Numbered from the stretch's first letter, positions 22,159 to 34,733 are shown. The stretch is 64,000 nucleotides of DNA from Dactylorhiza incarnata (GCA_033032865.1 JAWHQI010000019.1:14488001-14552000), one strand, 5' to 3'. Numbers and translations are program-made. The notes: generated from the sequence alone by a model not told the origin.

Positions 22159-24802
22159 GCAGCGGAAGCAGTGGTGTGCCCATTTGTAAAAATCACACAA
22201 AATAGTCCATTAATCAATGAGTTAGGCTAACCCAACTAGGACATCATTCTAGTTTGACGCACCAAGATGACTTTATAGCATATACTAATCCAAACCGACC
22301 TCGGGTATAGACTGATTAAGGCATGATGACACCCAAAGTGACTTAGAGAAGAACCTTATGGAGAGGTAGATATTTAAGGCTTAAACCTCGATATCCCTAA
22401 TTCTCCTACCAAAAGAGAACATGAACATCACTTCTTACCCAATGGATAGGATCACCTCAAGGGATTGGTGCATGAAATCCATTAGAAATATAACCAGAGG
22501 CTCGTAAACTTAAATCTGCAAACCAACAACTAAGTTGCATTGAACCAATCATCATGACAAATACCAGAAATCAGATAAGGATTTGCGTTCAGTTGAATAA
22601 GGATTGGTGTTTAAAAAATGCCCATTTTAGGGCTGCTTATATACTAACCATTGAGAAGGATGTGAAAAATTAGTAACCCCGAGGATCTTAAAGTACGTGG
22701 AATATCAATAGGTCTCAGGATGAGACTCCAGGTCTAGGGTCAGATACCCTAAGGATTGAGTGTATATCTAAGACAAATATATCCTAACGATACTAAAGAA
22801 ACTTAACCCAAAATGCATGGGGGCTAATCCTTTTGTTTATTGGATTAGTTTGGTACCAACTTGGATTTCCTAGACCTTACTTATGGAAAATGGTGTGCAT
22901 TTGGCACCCAAATTGAAATTAGTGAATCCTGGAGTTCTACAACTCCAAGTAGGTTGAAATTTTTGTCATGCATGAGTCTTGCCCAAATACATACACTGCC
23001 CAAAATGGGAATGTCTGGAAAGACCCTTTCTATAGCTTTTATGAAGTCAAATCACTCCAAATCCCCTTGGTAAGGTGATTATGTATATATTAGTCTATGG
23101 TAAAAATTTTGACTCAATTGGATCCTTATATATGAGTAGACATATGTTTAAATGATCGATAGAAAGACCTTTACTTAGGCCACACCAAAAGGTTGTTTTT
23201 ACCCTAGTAAAATAGACCTTTTGCTCTCCAATTTTGAGGCCTTTAGAGGCCATAAAATGAAAAGTAGGTTGAGATAACTTTTGTAGGCATTTGTGTCTAT
23301 TATCTGTAGGAAGTGAGATCACACCATTTGAAGCCCTACAACCCTCAGTGGGTCAGATTTAGTAAGGCTGGTCCTAGTGAAGGACATACCTTAAAATGTG
23401 AATAACTTTTCCATAATAAATTATATGACGCTGATAATTTAACCATGAGTGTATGCTCCCTAGATCTACTATATACCCAAAGATCAGAATTGTTGGGGCA
23501 CGTTTCTATAAGGTTTTAGGAGAAATTTAATAAATCATATATGGTGCATAATATGAGTGATTTGGACTAAAATCACATCAAATATCCTTTGGGAGGGTGG
23601 TCATGCATATAGTAAACCATGGTTAAAATTTTAGGCCAACTGGATCTCTGAAAGTTAGTTTACTTCATAAACAAGTGCAAGGGAATTGGTGTGCTTATAG
23701 CATGACCATGTAACAGTAGGCCTACATGAGAGTTTAAGTGTTTTCCCTCGGTCAAATCTCACGAAACTTAAAACATACACTTAGGGTTATGAGACAATAT
23801 CCCTTGGAGAAAATCATAAACTGTTGGGTTGATTTCCCTAGGAAATTTGGAATTTATGTGAATTGTCACATAGACCTTAAAGGAGTATTTTTAGGGTCAA
23901 AACTTTCTGAAAAGACATAAAGTTATGGGAATCACTTAATAGAGTGAGATTACACTCTGTAAATTTTGGGGGGATTTTTGATGATAATATAGTTCATTAA
24001 TCATTAATTATTCAATTATCCCAATATACTTCATTCACAATGTACAATTTGGAGTTATAATATAGAATATTCATACCCAGAGTTGTTGATGCGGGAATAT
24101 TCTAATAATCTGAACATAACCTTGTGATATCATTATACACCTTTGGTAATTTTCCCGGAATTTATAATTACATATATCGAGTACTCCCTTCACAATGTAG
24201 AGTTTGGAGTTATAAATTAGGAAACCCATATCTTGAAGTATTGACGCAGAATTGCTATAGAAACTTGTGCATAGGACTTTGATAACAATATGAACTTCTG
24301 GGGATTTTGATGGGATTTATGGTTACTCATTTTTGAAACTTCCTTCTCAAGTAAAATTCGAGCATATAACTTGAGAAATTCGTACCATGAATTATTGTAC
24401 TGGATTGTTATGGAATATTGCATATAGAATTTTTATATCAATAGGAAGCTTTGGGGAATTTGGTTAGAACTAATCATTGAGTAAATGACATGCTTCCTTC
24501 ACAAAGAAGATATTATTCAAAAACAGATACATTGAAATATTTATGTTAGAATATTATAGGAACTCATATATAGGTTTGTGATGTCTACATGAACATTTGG
24601 AAGTCTTGCTGATTCAATTACTGAGGAGACATCATACCCACTCCACAAGTGGAACCTCGTGGCTTTTATTGGGGGACGAATATGTTGAAATATTGATGAT
24701 GAGATAATATAGAAATTACCAGATAGACTTGTGATATCATTTAAAACCTTCTTTAGATTTTTCCCATTTCATTGAGTATGGAACCCCGTAGACCTGAACT
24801 TG

Positions 24803-24820
24803 AATTTCGGGGACGAAATT
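24803..24820 (+). promoter_or_regulatory. PPT-proximal hairpin of element B
   Basis: AATTTCGGGGACGAAATT forms a 7-bp stem with a GGGA loop 21 bp before the right LTR. Element E has AATTTCGGGGTCGAAATT at the same place (54999-55016, minus strand), followed in both by a T-rich stretch and TTTAT(T/A)GGGATT or TTTATAGGATT. Confidence 0.75.
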
Positions 24821-25034
24821 ATTCTTTTGTTTATTGGGATTTGTAACATCCCATTTCCTACTAGACCTCCTAACTTCAGTTAGGGCAGGACATATGGTGT
24901 GAGGGAGTTTGAGCTTGGTGGTGACCTTGGGATGCACTGAGTTGAATGAACTCACATGTGATCCACTATAGGAGGCAGGTCAACTCAGGTCAAACTAGCT
25001 CAATGTGAACTCACACTCGCAAATTAACTCCACT

Positions 25035-25480
25035 AATAGAATAGAAGAAATTCGTCGAACTGAGAAGGGAGTTCGTCAAACTGAAACACGCTATTCGTCG
25101 AACCCAGGAAGGCATTCGTCGAACGCAGACTGGTCGAGCTGAGAACGTTGAGTTAGTCGAACTGAAACACGCCGTTCATCGAAACCAGGAAAGAGTTCGT
25201 CGAACACAAACTGGTCGAGCTGAGAAGGGAGTTTGTCGAACTGAAACACGCCGTTCGTCGAACCCAGGAAGGAGTTCGGCGAACATAGACTGGTCGAGCT
25301 GAGAACGTTGAGTTAGTCGAACTGAAACGCGTCGTTCGTCGAACCCAGGAAGGAGTTCGTCGAACGCAGACTGGTCGAGCTGAGAAGGGAGTTCAGCGAA
25401 CTGAAACACATCATTCGTCGAACCAAGGAAGGAGTTCGTCGAACGCAGACTGGAGTTCGCAGAGGGAGTTCGTCAAACCT
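25035..25480. repeat. TTCGTCGAAC palindrome array in B right LTR
   Basis: This is the counterpart of 3735-4170, with the same order of 60-65 bp units. Confidence 0.9.
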
Positions 25481-27294
25481 AATGACTAGCCTTGCCCCCT
25501 ATTCCCAACATGCAATGACATGCAAAGGGGTAAAAGGGTCTTTTCCAACTTTTCCATTAAGGACAAGGAAGAAAATGGGGAGGGCTTGCCATGTGGCCCT
25601 CCTCTCCTCTGCCCAAGGCATTCCCTGAGCCCCACATCAACTCCCAGCTGAATTCTTGCTGAAACTGTGCCATGTGGTGGCTGGGAGGAGCATCCAAGGG
25701 AGATGCCGAAAACCACCCAGTACAAACTCCTATATTCAGCCCTCCTCACTTCATTTGAAGCTTTCCATCAGATTCAGAGAGGTCCAAGTAGACGAGCTAG
25801 TGTATTGGAGCAGAGGAAAGGGTGCCGATCGAGGAATTGAGCAGGATCCCCGGAGCTCACCGCCACCATGCCGCACCACCACAACACTCACTGTCAGCCC
25901 TACTTCAGGTCTAGTTTCTCCCCCTCTCCCTCTGTGCTAGTATCTAGGTCCATTTAGGAGAGAAATTGAGCTCAATTGAGCCCGATCCCATGTGAGATTG
26001 AGGGAGAAATTCCGAGTTTTCTCTTTCGCTCAGGATCGCCGGAGGAGTCGCCTCCGGTGGCCATATCGCCGCCTGGCGTTAACCACCACCTCAACGGAGG
26101 TGGTGGAGGCGGTTGCCGGCGGTGGTGGGCCGTGGATGGCCGGGAAATAGAGTTTGAAGATGGTCCAGGTCGGGCAAATCACAGTCGTTGGCTAGAGGTA
26201 GAAGATGAAGGAGAGCCATCGGATTTGGGCTGATCTGCTATATGCATACCACATTAATTCAATTAAATGATTTTGTCACACTTTCATATGAATATGCATG
26301 CTGGAATTTGAGGCCCTTAGAGGCCTTTTTAGGAAAGGTTGCCTGAGATAACTATTGTAGGCCTTGATGTCTACTTTCATTTGAAAGTTAAATCAGACCA
26401 TTTAGATCACTGAAGGGCCCACAACACTCACTTTAGTGAGGCTGGTCAAAATAGAAATCAGAAATTAGTTTGTGTATATATTCTAAAATATAGATCTGAT
26501 GGACTTGAAATTTTGTCCATGCATGCATGAGCCCTGCATCTAACTTGCACCCAAAAATCAGATTTTTAGGAAATCATTTTCTTAAGGTTTCATTCTAAAT
26601 ATGTAAATTCAAATAAATGACATATATGGAAGAATATAGATCCAACTGAACCCAAATTTGGGTGTCACCCTTATCTAGCCAATTGTAGGTTGTGGTTAAA
26701 ATTTGAGACCCAATGGATCTCTGTAGGTAAGGTAAATTTCCATTGCATGTCTCTACCTAAAAGAGAATAGGTGTGCCAATAGCAAAAATGATATTTTATG
26801 TATTTAGCACAAATGGCTTAGAGTTATTCTCTGAAATTTTGTACACACCCTAATTATGGTATAATGCATCACCCTAGAAAATCTTAGGACTTCTAGAATC
26901 AAGATTCTCATGATTTTGATTATTTTTCCTTATGTCACACTTGTGTATTTATGAAATTTTCATAATTAGAACTTGGAAATAAATTATGAAACTCTGGAGG
27001 TTCACTTGTTATGTCATTTCAAATCTCTGTAAATTTTGGTAGAAAATTCCATGGATTATTTCTCAAGGAATTATCAAAATTACATTATGTCTCAAATCTG
27101 CATAATGAAAAATTTACTAGGCAAACTATTTGAGGAAGTGCTGAAATCCTGGATTATGTTTAGTAACTCAATTATGAAACTCTGTGAATTTTGTTAGAAT
27201 TTTGGAGAAAGTATTTATGGAATAAATTTCATTTATTCAGTTTATCACCCTTTTTAAATTGTGAGATATTTACGGTGATTTATTCTTGGAAATC

Positions 27295-27740
27295 ATGATC
27301 TTCTGGATTTAGTGTTTCCATATCATTATAATGAGACTACATTTTTCCCAGAATCTTTGGAAGTCAAAATTTAGTACTTGTAGTGTAAAGTCATTTTGTC
27401 ACCCTTTTCATGATAAATAGAAATTAAGGGTTTTAATCTGCTGGAAAATTATGGAACTCTGGAACTAGTATTTTCATATCATTATAATGACACTGTATTT
27501 TTCCCAAAATTTTTGGAAGTCAAAATCTAGTACTTGTAGTGTAAAGTCATTTTGTCACCCTTTTCATGATAAATAGAAATTAAGGGTTTTAATCTGTTGG
27601 AAAATTATGGAACTTTGGAATTAGTGTTTTTATATCATGATAATGCCACTGTATTTTTCCCAGAAATTTTGGAAGTTAAAATCTAGTACATCATGTGTAA
27701 AGTCATCATGTCACCTTTTAATGATAAATAGAAATTGAGG
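27295..27740 (+). repeat. About 130-bp tandem repeats in B right LTR
   Basis: Three complete units of the repeat described at 12985, with sharper unit boundaries (TTAAGGGTTTTAATCTG.TGGAAAATTATGGAACT between units). Confidence 0.88.
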
Positions 27741-28444
27741 TCAAACCAATATGGAATATATCAATATTATGGTCAAACCCTAAATTCTCCGTTGTGAACC
27801 TAGGGTAAAAGTTCGAACTCACATGGACATGGTATTGATAGGAGAACATCATCGGGATCAAACCTAGTTCAAATTTCATCATGGCCTAACAGTAACATAT
27901 CATTTACATCAGCCCTAGAAGTTATGGAACCTTTGGAGTGCATTCGTACTATGATTTTGGGAATTATTAAGAATCATGTCGCACTATACATTAAGGGGCA
28001 GTTATCAACTTAGGAGATCATGGAGATTATTCAGCATGATAAAGTGTCCATGATGTATCACTAGGGTATGATTAGAGACATTTGAGAATCATTTAAGATA
28101 TACACCAATTAGAGTATTGGAAATCTTAAGTGTTGAGCATCGTACAAGAGAAGGTTAGCTTAAGGGTAGAAATGGAGATAATTTATAAAGCGTCAAGTAA
28201 TAAAGAGTAATAAGTAGAGTGGGTTTTAGAATGGGGTAGCCACCAATAAAAGTAATTGTCTTGGAATGGGGGATTTGGGTTTCAGCCCATTGCATTCCCT
28301 AGTACCCGCTGCGAGCCCTTCACCGGGTAAACCTCGGGAAGTCCAGGATTCACCCTAAACTCCTAAGTATACAATAATTAGACAAGATTAGTCTAACTAA
28401 ATGAATAAGAGATATGGTAAACTTCATCCCGAGTTAAGGGATGG

Positions 28445-28590
28445 GAAGTTGTATATCAAGATGGGTTAGTCCTGCGAGTTGGAGGCTCGGGAATTAGTAT
28501 ATCAGGACGAGATGGTCCTGCGAGCTGGAGGCTCGGGTGGTTGTATATCGGGGCGTGTTAGTCCTGCGAGTTGGAGGGTCGGGTGGTGAT
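28445..28590 (+). repeat. About 50-bp tandem repeats in B right LTR
   Basis: Three units of TATATC.GG...GTCCTGCGAG(C/T)TGGAGG.TCGGG, counterpart of 14130-14275. Confidence 0.88.
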
Positions 28591-29877
28591 AAATTGCATG
28601 TACATAAGAACAAATTAGTGGGGGTCTTCGGTACTGGACCGGTCGTCACACCGACGACAGTACATTGACATAGGTGGGTGTGAGGGTTTGAGGGGCTAGT
28701 AGGTTGTTTATACTGCGGTCTGGAGGACGATCCCCGAAAACACACACTTAACCTCAAAGACTGATGGTTATCAGCAAAGAGTATGCAAGACTCTATAGTG
28801 CACCTAGGACGTGTATAGAGGCGTACGAGGGGTATAGGCCAGGTAGTGTGTATACCCGCCTAGGAAGTGGAGTTGCCCGCTCCACTGCTGCCGTAGCCAC
28901 AACAGTGGTACCATAGAGTAAAGCTAGCTCCAAAATTTGGGAACTAAAGGTCTGTGATCACAGAGTCGTGTGGGTGAGTTGCACTTGTATGAATCATATC
29001 ATGGCATGCATATCATATCATACGTAAACCTAGAACATAATTTGCAAACCCTTATCATATAAATTAGTATGGGCTCTTTTATATGATAAGTTACAATTCC
29101 CGAAATCTTAACTTATAAGTTTGTATGGGCATTCATATAAGTTAAAGTACTCATGTGATGGTAGTATAGAATTATTTACTTGTTTGCTATACTTGCTCGC
29201 ACTGCTTACTACTTACTTCTTTTACTGCTCTTTACTACTTACTTGTTTATACTGCTACAATAGTGCTTGCCTATATATATATACTTGCTAGCTTAGGTTT
29301 CCCTGTCACCTGCTTTTTGTTTACTCCACTTTGTTGTCCTCCGCTTTTTCCTCCCGCTCGGTGCCTAGGAGTTGTGGGGGGAGGCGGGGACAAAATCAGC
29401 TTAGTCTTTATGACTAACGAACGATTGTGACCGTAGGAGTTCGAGGAGTTGGAGCACCAGCATGACCAGACAGGACATGATGGCAGGATCTGGGGAGTAG
29501 AAGCCGCGCAGTACATCTACTACAAGACAGGTGTTTGAAGATTTGAGAGTTTGTTTAGCTTCCGCATAGATATAGAGTGAGAGAGTGAGATTTTGTTCTA
29601 CTTTGGATATGTACCGGGCATAAGCCCTTTTACTTTTTCATTTATTGTACTCATTGATGGACAGATTACATTTGGATATATTTATACAGATGCGTGTGAT
29701 TGTGGAATTGTTTACTTATTTTCTTCTTATTCTTGTTGGCCTAGTTGATCATTCTTGTCGGCAGGATCGACATCTTGCGAAGGCGGCTAACTCGTGTGTT
29801 AGCGTCATCGTAAGGCGGCGGTTCTGGGCATAAGATCCGAGAACTCTCCTGGTGCGGGAGGGGGATCTTATATGACC

Positions 29878-30781
29878 CATCTTCTTCGTGGTCTAGCTCC
29901 AGCTACTGTTGTTTGAGATCCCTTGAATGTAGATGAAATCTTCCGTCGATGGCGTTCTTGAGCTCGTAGATGATGGAGGAGGCCAAGGAGAGAGCTTTGG
30001 CGGAAGATTTGCAGGACAAAGGTTGCTGGAGCTCCTCTTAGGTCAGGCGATGGTGGAGAGGCGAAAATGGGCAGAAATGGCGCGCTTTAGAGTTTTTCCC
30101 ACGGGGTCCTCCTCTTCTCAGCGGATTTCTTGCTTTAAATACTAAGACAACACAAATTTAGTCATGCACGGTCGAACGCACAACCGTACGATTCCCGTGC
30201 GTTATTTAATGAAAAGCAATGCCTTGAGGAAGAAGCTGCAGCGCCCGTGCGTTTTGCTTACGCACGGTCAATGCCGCCTATGCGTAAAAATGCACGACCA
30301 ATCCAAGATTGGCTAAAAACCAGGCGAAACAGGCGATCGTGCGTTTCCTTCGTGCACGGGCAACTGCCCGTGCATAAAAACACACGAACAAATTTAGATC
30401 ACCATTTTGCTACCCAGAAGAAGGTGCACGACCGCAGCCGTCCGTGCGCCAAGGAAAACGCACGACCGTGCGATATAAACAAGCATGATTTCTGGGCAAA
30501 ATGGGATGATCCAACCACCTGCAAGAACAACAATCCAGCTGGGAATACACTTTGAGCACCAATCAATCATAGAAAAAGGATTGGGGAGCACCATGTGCTT
30601 ACCCCCAACAACATGGAGCACAAACGCACACCATAACGGGCCTAAATAGAGCGCAAAGTACGTAAGTGCGTGTAAGTGTGCATAAGAGAAATATAAGCAA
30701 TAATAGCTCGAAACGGAGGTGCACAAGAGTGAAAACTAGCCCGGATGAGTCTATAAAAGCATATATAAATGGGACTCATCA
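29878..30781 (-). mobile_element. Inverted D LTR (D2), outer part
   Basis: Read on the minus strand it starts exactly at the LTR end TGATGAGTCCC (30781) and follows D1 from 1886 to about 2786 with roughly 7-8 percent difference by eye; it continues across B at 3530-3494. It carries the palindromic array (about 30165-30480). The Copia sequence begins immediately at 30782, so the terminal TG is an outer boundary of the D insertion. Confidence 0.88.
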
Positions 30782-30789
30782 GTGTTATA

Positions 30790-32815
30790 ATAAGAGCTCT
30801 CTCAAAATTGAGGAGTCAATGCATGTAGTGTTTGATGATACTAACATGTTTTCCAAGGGGAAGGAAACTTCCACCAATGCCATATTACAGGAGGAAGACC
30901 AGCTGGCAGATCATGTTGAAAGGCTCAGCATCATAGATCACTCATCAGTATGCTAGGACAAAGGAAAATAGCCAACTACTACAGAATCAGATGAAGACTG
31001 TGCTTCAGATGATAATAACATTCAAGCACCCGCTCTACCAGACACAGAGATGATTATAGAGAATGAAAATGGTGCTCCCACAATAAATGAGGAAGAGGAA
31101 AACCATGAGGATGTCAATCCACTGAACAACTTAACAAAAAGTAGGATGATCCTAAAGGATCACCCTCCAACTCAAGTTATAGGAGATATAAAAGTGGGAG
31201 TGAAGACAAAAAACCAGATCACAAATGAAACTATGCTACAATACTTCCTCTCACAGTATGCGCTCAAGAAGTTGGAAGAACTAGATAGTGATCCCCACTG
31301 GATAGCTGCCATGCAAGAGGAACTTACACTGTTTGAAAGAAACAAAGTCTGGTCTTTAGTGGAAAGAACAAGAAATTACTCAATCATAGGAACAAAGTGG
31401 GTATTTAAAAATAAGATGGACTCAAATGGATTCATATTCAGGAACAAAGCCAGACTTGTTGCTCAAGGATATAAGCAAGAGGAGGGTATTGACTATAATC
31501 AGACATTTGCTCCAGTAGCTAGACTGGAAGCAATCAGAATGCTCCTTGCTTATGCGACACATATAAAGATGAAGGCATATCAAATGGATGTGAAGGGTGC
31601 TTTTTTAAATGGAACTCTTTAGGAAGATGTTTATGTGGAGCAACCCCCAGGTTTTGTCAATCCATCTCATCACTCTTTTGTTTATGGATTAGATAAAGCA
31701 CTGTATGGTCTCAAGCAAGCTCCAAGAGCTTGGTATGATACATTATCCAACTTTATCCTAGAACACTCTTTTGTAAGAGGGAAGGTGCATAAAACACTTT
31801 TCACCAGAGCACATAAAAATCATCTACTCCTAGTACAGATATATGTAGATGATATAATATTTGGCTCAATAGACCAAAGACTTTGTAAAAGGTTTGCTAA
31901 CCTAATGATTCTAAGTTTAAAATGAGTAGCATGGGGAAATTATCATACTTTCTTGGCCTCCAAGTAAAGCAAAATGTAGATGACATTTTCATATCCCAAT
32001 CCAAGTATACCAAAGAGCTCATCAAGAAGTTTGGGATGGAAAATGCCTCTGTCATGAAAACCCCCATGGCTACCAATATTGTACTTGATTGAGATGAAAA
32101 AGATACGTCATATGATCAGAAGACTTACAGAGCAGCCATTGGCTCACTTCTCTATCTTACAGCTAGCAGACCAGATATCATGTTTGCTACATGTATATGT
32201 GCTAGATTTTAGGTTGACCCTAAAGAATCCCACAAGAGTTATGTAAAATGAATACTGAGGTATCTAATGGGTACACATGAACTTGGCTTGTGGTATCCCA
32301 TAAAATCTTGATTTGATTTAGTAGGCTATTCAGTTGCAGATTATGTTGTATACATGCTTGATATAAAAAGCACCTCAGAAACTTGTCGATTCCTGGGTGC
32401 TAGACTGATCTCCTTGTTTAGCAAAAAGCAAACCTCAGTCTCTACTTATACAGCTGAAGCTGAGTATATAGCTACAGGAAGCTACTGCTCACAAACATTG
32501 TGGATGCAGAACCAGTTGTTAGACTACAACATAACTTTAGTCTCGAGAACTCCACAATATTCTGTGACAGTTCTAATGTTATTTCTATAGCTTCCAATCC
32601 TATTCTCCACAGAAAACTAAGCACATAGAGATAAGAAACCACTTTCTCAGTGACAATGTAGAGAAGGGTAAGATCAATCTTCAATACATTTCCACTGATA
32701 ATCAAAGGGTTGACATATTCACTAAGCCACTTGATGAAAGTAAACAGAATTTCTTCATAAATGCACTGGGAATGCTGGATGTAGCATTTTTGGACACATT
32801 TATTACGTAATAAGA
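30790..32815 (+). pseudogene. Element I pol remnant (integrase end, RT, RNase H)
   Basis: The integrase tail (YNKSSLKIEESMHVVFDD) is followed by a stop near 30954, then RT from about 31240: [51 protein letters not shown], a TAG at 31620 inside the frame, [18 protein letters not shown] and the catalytic YVDDIIFG (about 31842-31865). A frameshift near 31905 leads to SSMGKLSYFLGLQVKQ. RNase H reads SVSTYTAEAEYIA at about 32438-32475, with further frame changes up to HIEIRNHF and DIFTKPLDE near 32725. It once encoded the Copia replication enzymes; at least four stops and two frameshifts disable it. Confidence 0.9.
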
Positions 32816-32819
32816 TCAA

Positions 32820-33288
32820 TTTTTGTATAGAAAGGTATTGCTGGGAAAAACAACAAATTTTGTGAGAAAACCTAACTGTTTAATCAGAGTTGCGTCGATA
32901 ACAAATCAACACATCATCGATTTCTACTCGATGCCAGCTTCGAGAGCTATCAAGGAAAGATAATTTGAATGGCACTCGACACAGCGTCGAATTCGTATCG
33001 ACGCTTACGTCGACAAAAAGTCGATAATTTCATTTGAAGCCACGTCGACTTCTCGCAGTGCGCACAGACATTGATTCTAGAAGCTGCTTCGACATCTTTT
33101 GGCGTGCTGCATCCACTTCCTTTTGACGTTACTTCAAATGCAACCCTAAGTTGCGCCAATTCGTCTTCTAAAAGCAACACAATCATTAGACTTTATTGTA
33201 CTTTCAAATTCTCTCCCACTCGCTCTCCTTTTTTTCTGTCTTTCCACTTCTCTCTTCTTTCATCTTTGAAGGTACACATCGATGATCA
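32820..33288 (+). other. Element I spacer between pol and third ORF
   Basis: No coding frame supported. 32885-33060 is rich in TCGAC, GTCGA and ATCGAT motifs. 33190-33270 is a CT-rich tract (CTCTCCCACTCGCTCTCC...) directly before an ATG, like a plant 5' leader. Confidence 0.55.
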
Positions 33289-34733
33289 ATGGATTCCAAT
33301 AGAGATATTCTTGATGCAGTTGATTCAGCTTTAAAGACACTATTGTCTCAATTCTCTTCTCTATACCTGGAATTCTCAGAAGACCCTTATCGCAAACTAT
33401 GCACTCAACATCAAAGGCTTCGAAATCTCACTTCCCAAACGAAAGCCCTTGAAGAGGAGCTATGATTTTCAGAACTGCCTACTGAGGTCTGTATATCCTT
33501 CTTCAATGATATAATGCAGGGGCAGAAGTGCGATAGTAGGCCCCTCCAGATTCAGTGTACACTACCAATCTTCCTTCAACTTATGTTTCTGAAGGAGAAC
33601 CAACTATCACCTCCAAGTTCATTCTGACACATGCACCATCCTCACCTTCCAGAACTCTACCTGCAATCCAGGGGAGTGATCAAAGTAAGGGGAGGTATTT
33701 TCCAATGATGAGGATTATTGGAGAAGTCTGAAGGAGTTTCTAGAATGGGCTGATTCACACATTTCTAAGACATCAGACCTCAAGCCTGCTTTTCAAGGTT
33801 TAACAACAGTACCACCTACACTGCATGCTGCTCTTGCTTCTGAATCTTTTTTTCCTTCTCCTGATTCCACACAAGCCCAACTTCCTCTTGCACCTACTAT
33901 AATAGTACCAACACCAGCTCCCTGACAAAGGGACACTTTAAGAGGAAGAATTACATTAAGAGGAAGGGAATATGGAAGAGATAACAAAGGAAGGGTATAT
34001 GGGAGAAATAGACCTATCTGGGAAAGATACACAAAGTAACAAAGAAAATAATTCAAAAAGGATAGGTCATACAATAAGACCTATGAGAAAATTGAAATAC
34101 CTGAAAATCAAATGAAATTATACACTAACCCAATCCTTGAGAAAGTCTTTGAAGAGGTTAGAGAAAGAGAATAATATGAATATGAAGCCTCTCAAAGAGA
34201 AATCAAAGAAAATAAAAAGAAGTTCATTGAAAGGCTAAAAAAGGGCAAAGAAGTTGTGGAAGAAGAGCATATAAAAGATTCTATTCAAATTCCATTTACT
34301 TTATTTGACTCCTCCAAATATGTTTCCAAGAATCCTCAAGTTAAACTCATGGAAGGCAAAGGGCAAATGGATACAAAGGGTCTTGGTTATAGTCAAGACT
34401 TAAAAGATCTGCGATAACAGAAGAAGAGAAAGATTGTCAAAACAGCTCAAGTTCCAATCATTACACAATCAACTTTCATAGTACCAGATCCAAACTCAGA
34501 TGAGCTTAACCTAGTTGAACTAAATGAGATGACTACAAAAATCATCAGTCTTGGAGTCTAGATTAAAGATGAATATCCTAATGCAGAATTTGATATGGAA
34601 AAAATAGTCAAAGGACATGCCAAAATTTAGCAGAATCCTGAGAACGCCAAACCAGCAAATTTCAAATATGTTGAAAGGAAGTTCAGATATGTTTATGAAG
34701 CCTTATCAATGTTTCTCAAAAAGAGAAAGTAGA
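33289..34733 (+). pseudogene. Element I third ORF remnant, unknown function
   Basis: An ATG at 33289 starts a helical segment (NRDILDAVDSALKTLLSQ) of about 58 aa ended by TGA near 33463. Coding-like, Lys/Glu-rich sequence resumes at about 34150-34733 with in-frame stops (near 34417, 34559 and 34629), including the stretches IKENKKKFIERLKKG and QVPIITQSTFIVPDPNSDE. It sits where SIRE-type elements carry an env-like or other third ORF. I see no signal peptide or membrane segment, so I do not call it env. Confidence 0.5.

Larger units (their letters stand above)
22069..24841 (+). other. Element B internal region, non-coding
   Basis: The 2773-bp interior starts with AACTGGTATCAC (partial tRNA-iMet primer site at 22072-22079) and has no gag or pol-like frame; frames here are short and unrelated to known proteins. 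Parts repeat LTR modules: 23240-23400 resembles 4950-5100 (AGATAACT.TTGTAGGC, then an ACACCATTTGA-like stretch and TAGT(A/G)AGGCTGGTC). The rest is AT-rich with many degenerate repeats of TTATGG/CTTTGGAA type. Confidence 0.8.
3531..29872 (+). mobile_element. Element B: LARD-type Gypsy derivative with two nested insertions
   Basis: The whole element is flanked by a perfect 5-bp TSD, TGACC (3526-3530, 29873-29877). LTRs begin TGTAACA(A/T)CCC and end in CTTACA (left) or CTTATA (right). Net LTR lengths are about 5.01 kb (left, after removing A and C with their duplicated sites) and 5.03 kb (right). The interior (22069-24841) is only 2.77 kb and has no gag or pol. Very long LTRs around a short non-coding interior is the LARD plan. 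Its ends, PPT flank and leader match element E, so E-like Tekay/Del elements are the probable helpers. Confidence 0.9.
24842..29872 (+). repeat. Element B right (3') LTR, uninterrupted
   Basis: The 5031-bp LTR from TGTAACATCCC to CTTATA shows the original state of both insertion sites used by A (about 26750) and C (about 29809). The last but one C of the usual CTTACA end has become T. It has no protein-coding content. Confidence 0.92.

Noticed and set aside
1886..30781. DNA transposon or foldback element with long terminal inverted repeats
   Set aside because: The inverted arms are LTRs with PPT and PBS at the correct places and no transposase; B inside has its own TSD and is a later insertion.
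33955..34350. G-patch-like GKGLG/KGLGYS segment in the I third ORF
   Set aside because: Only a few glycines match; spacing and aromatic positions do not support the domain.
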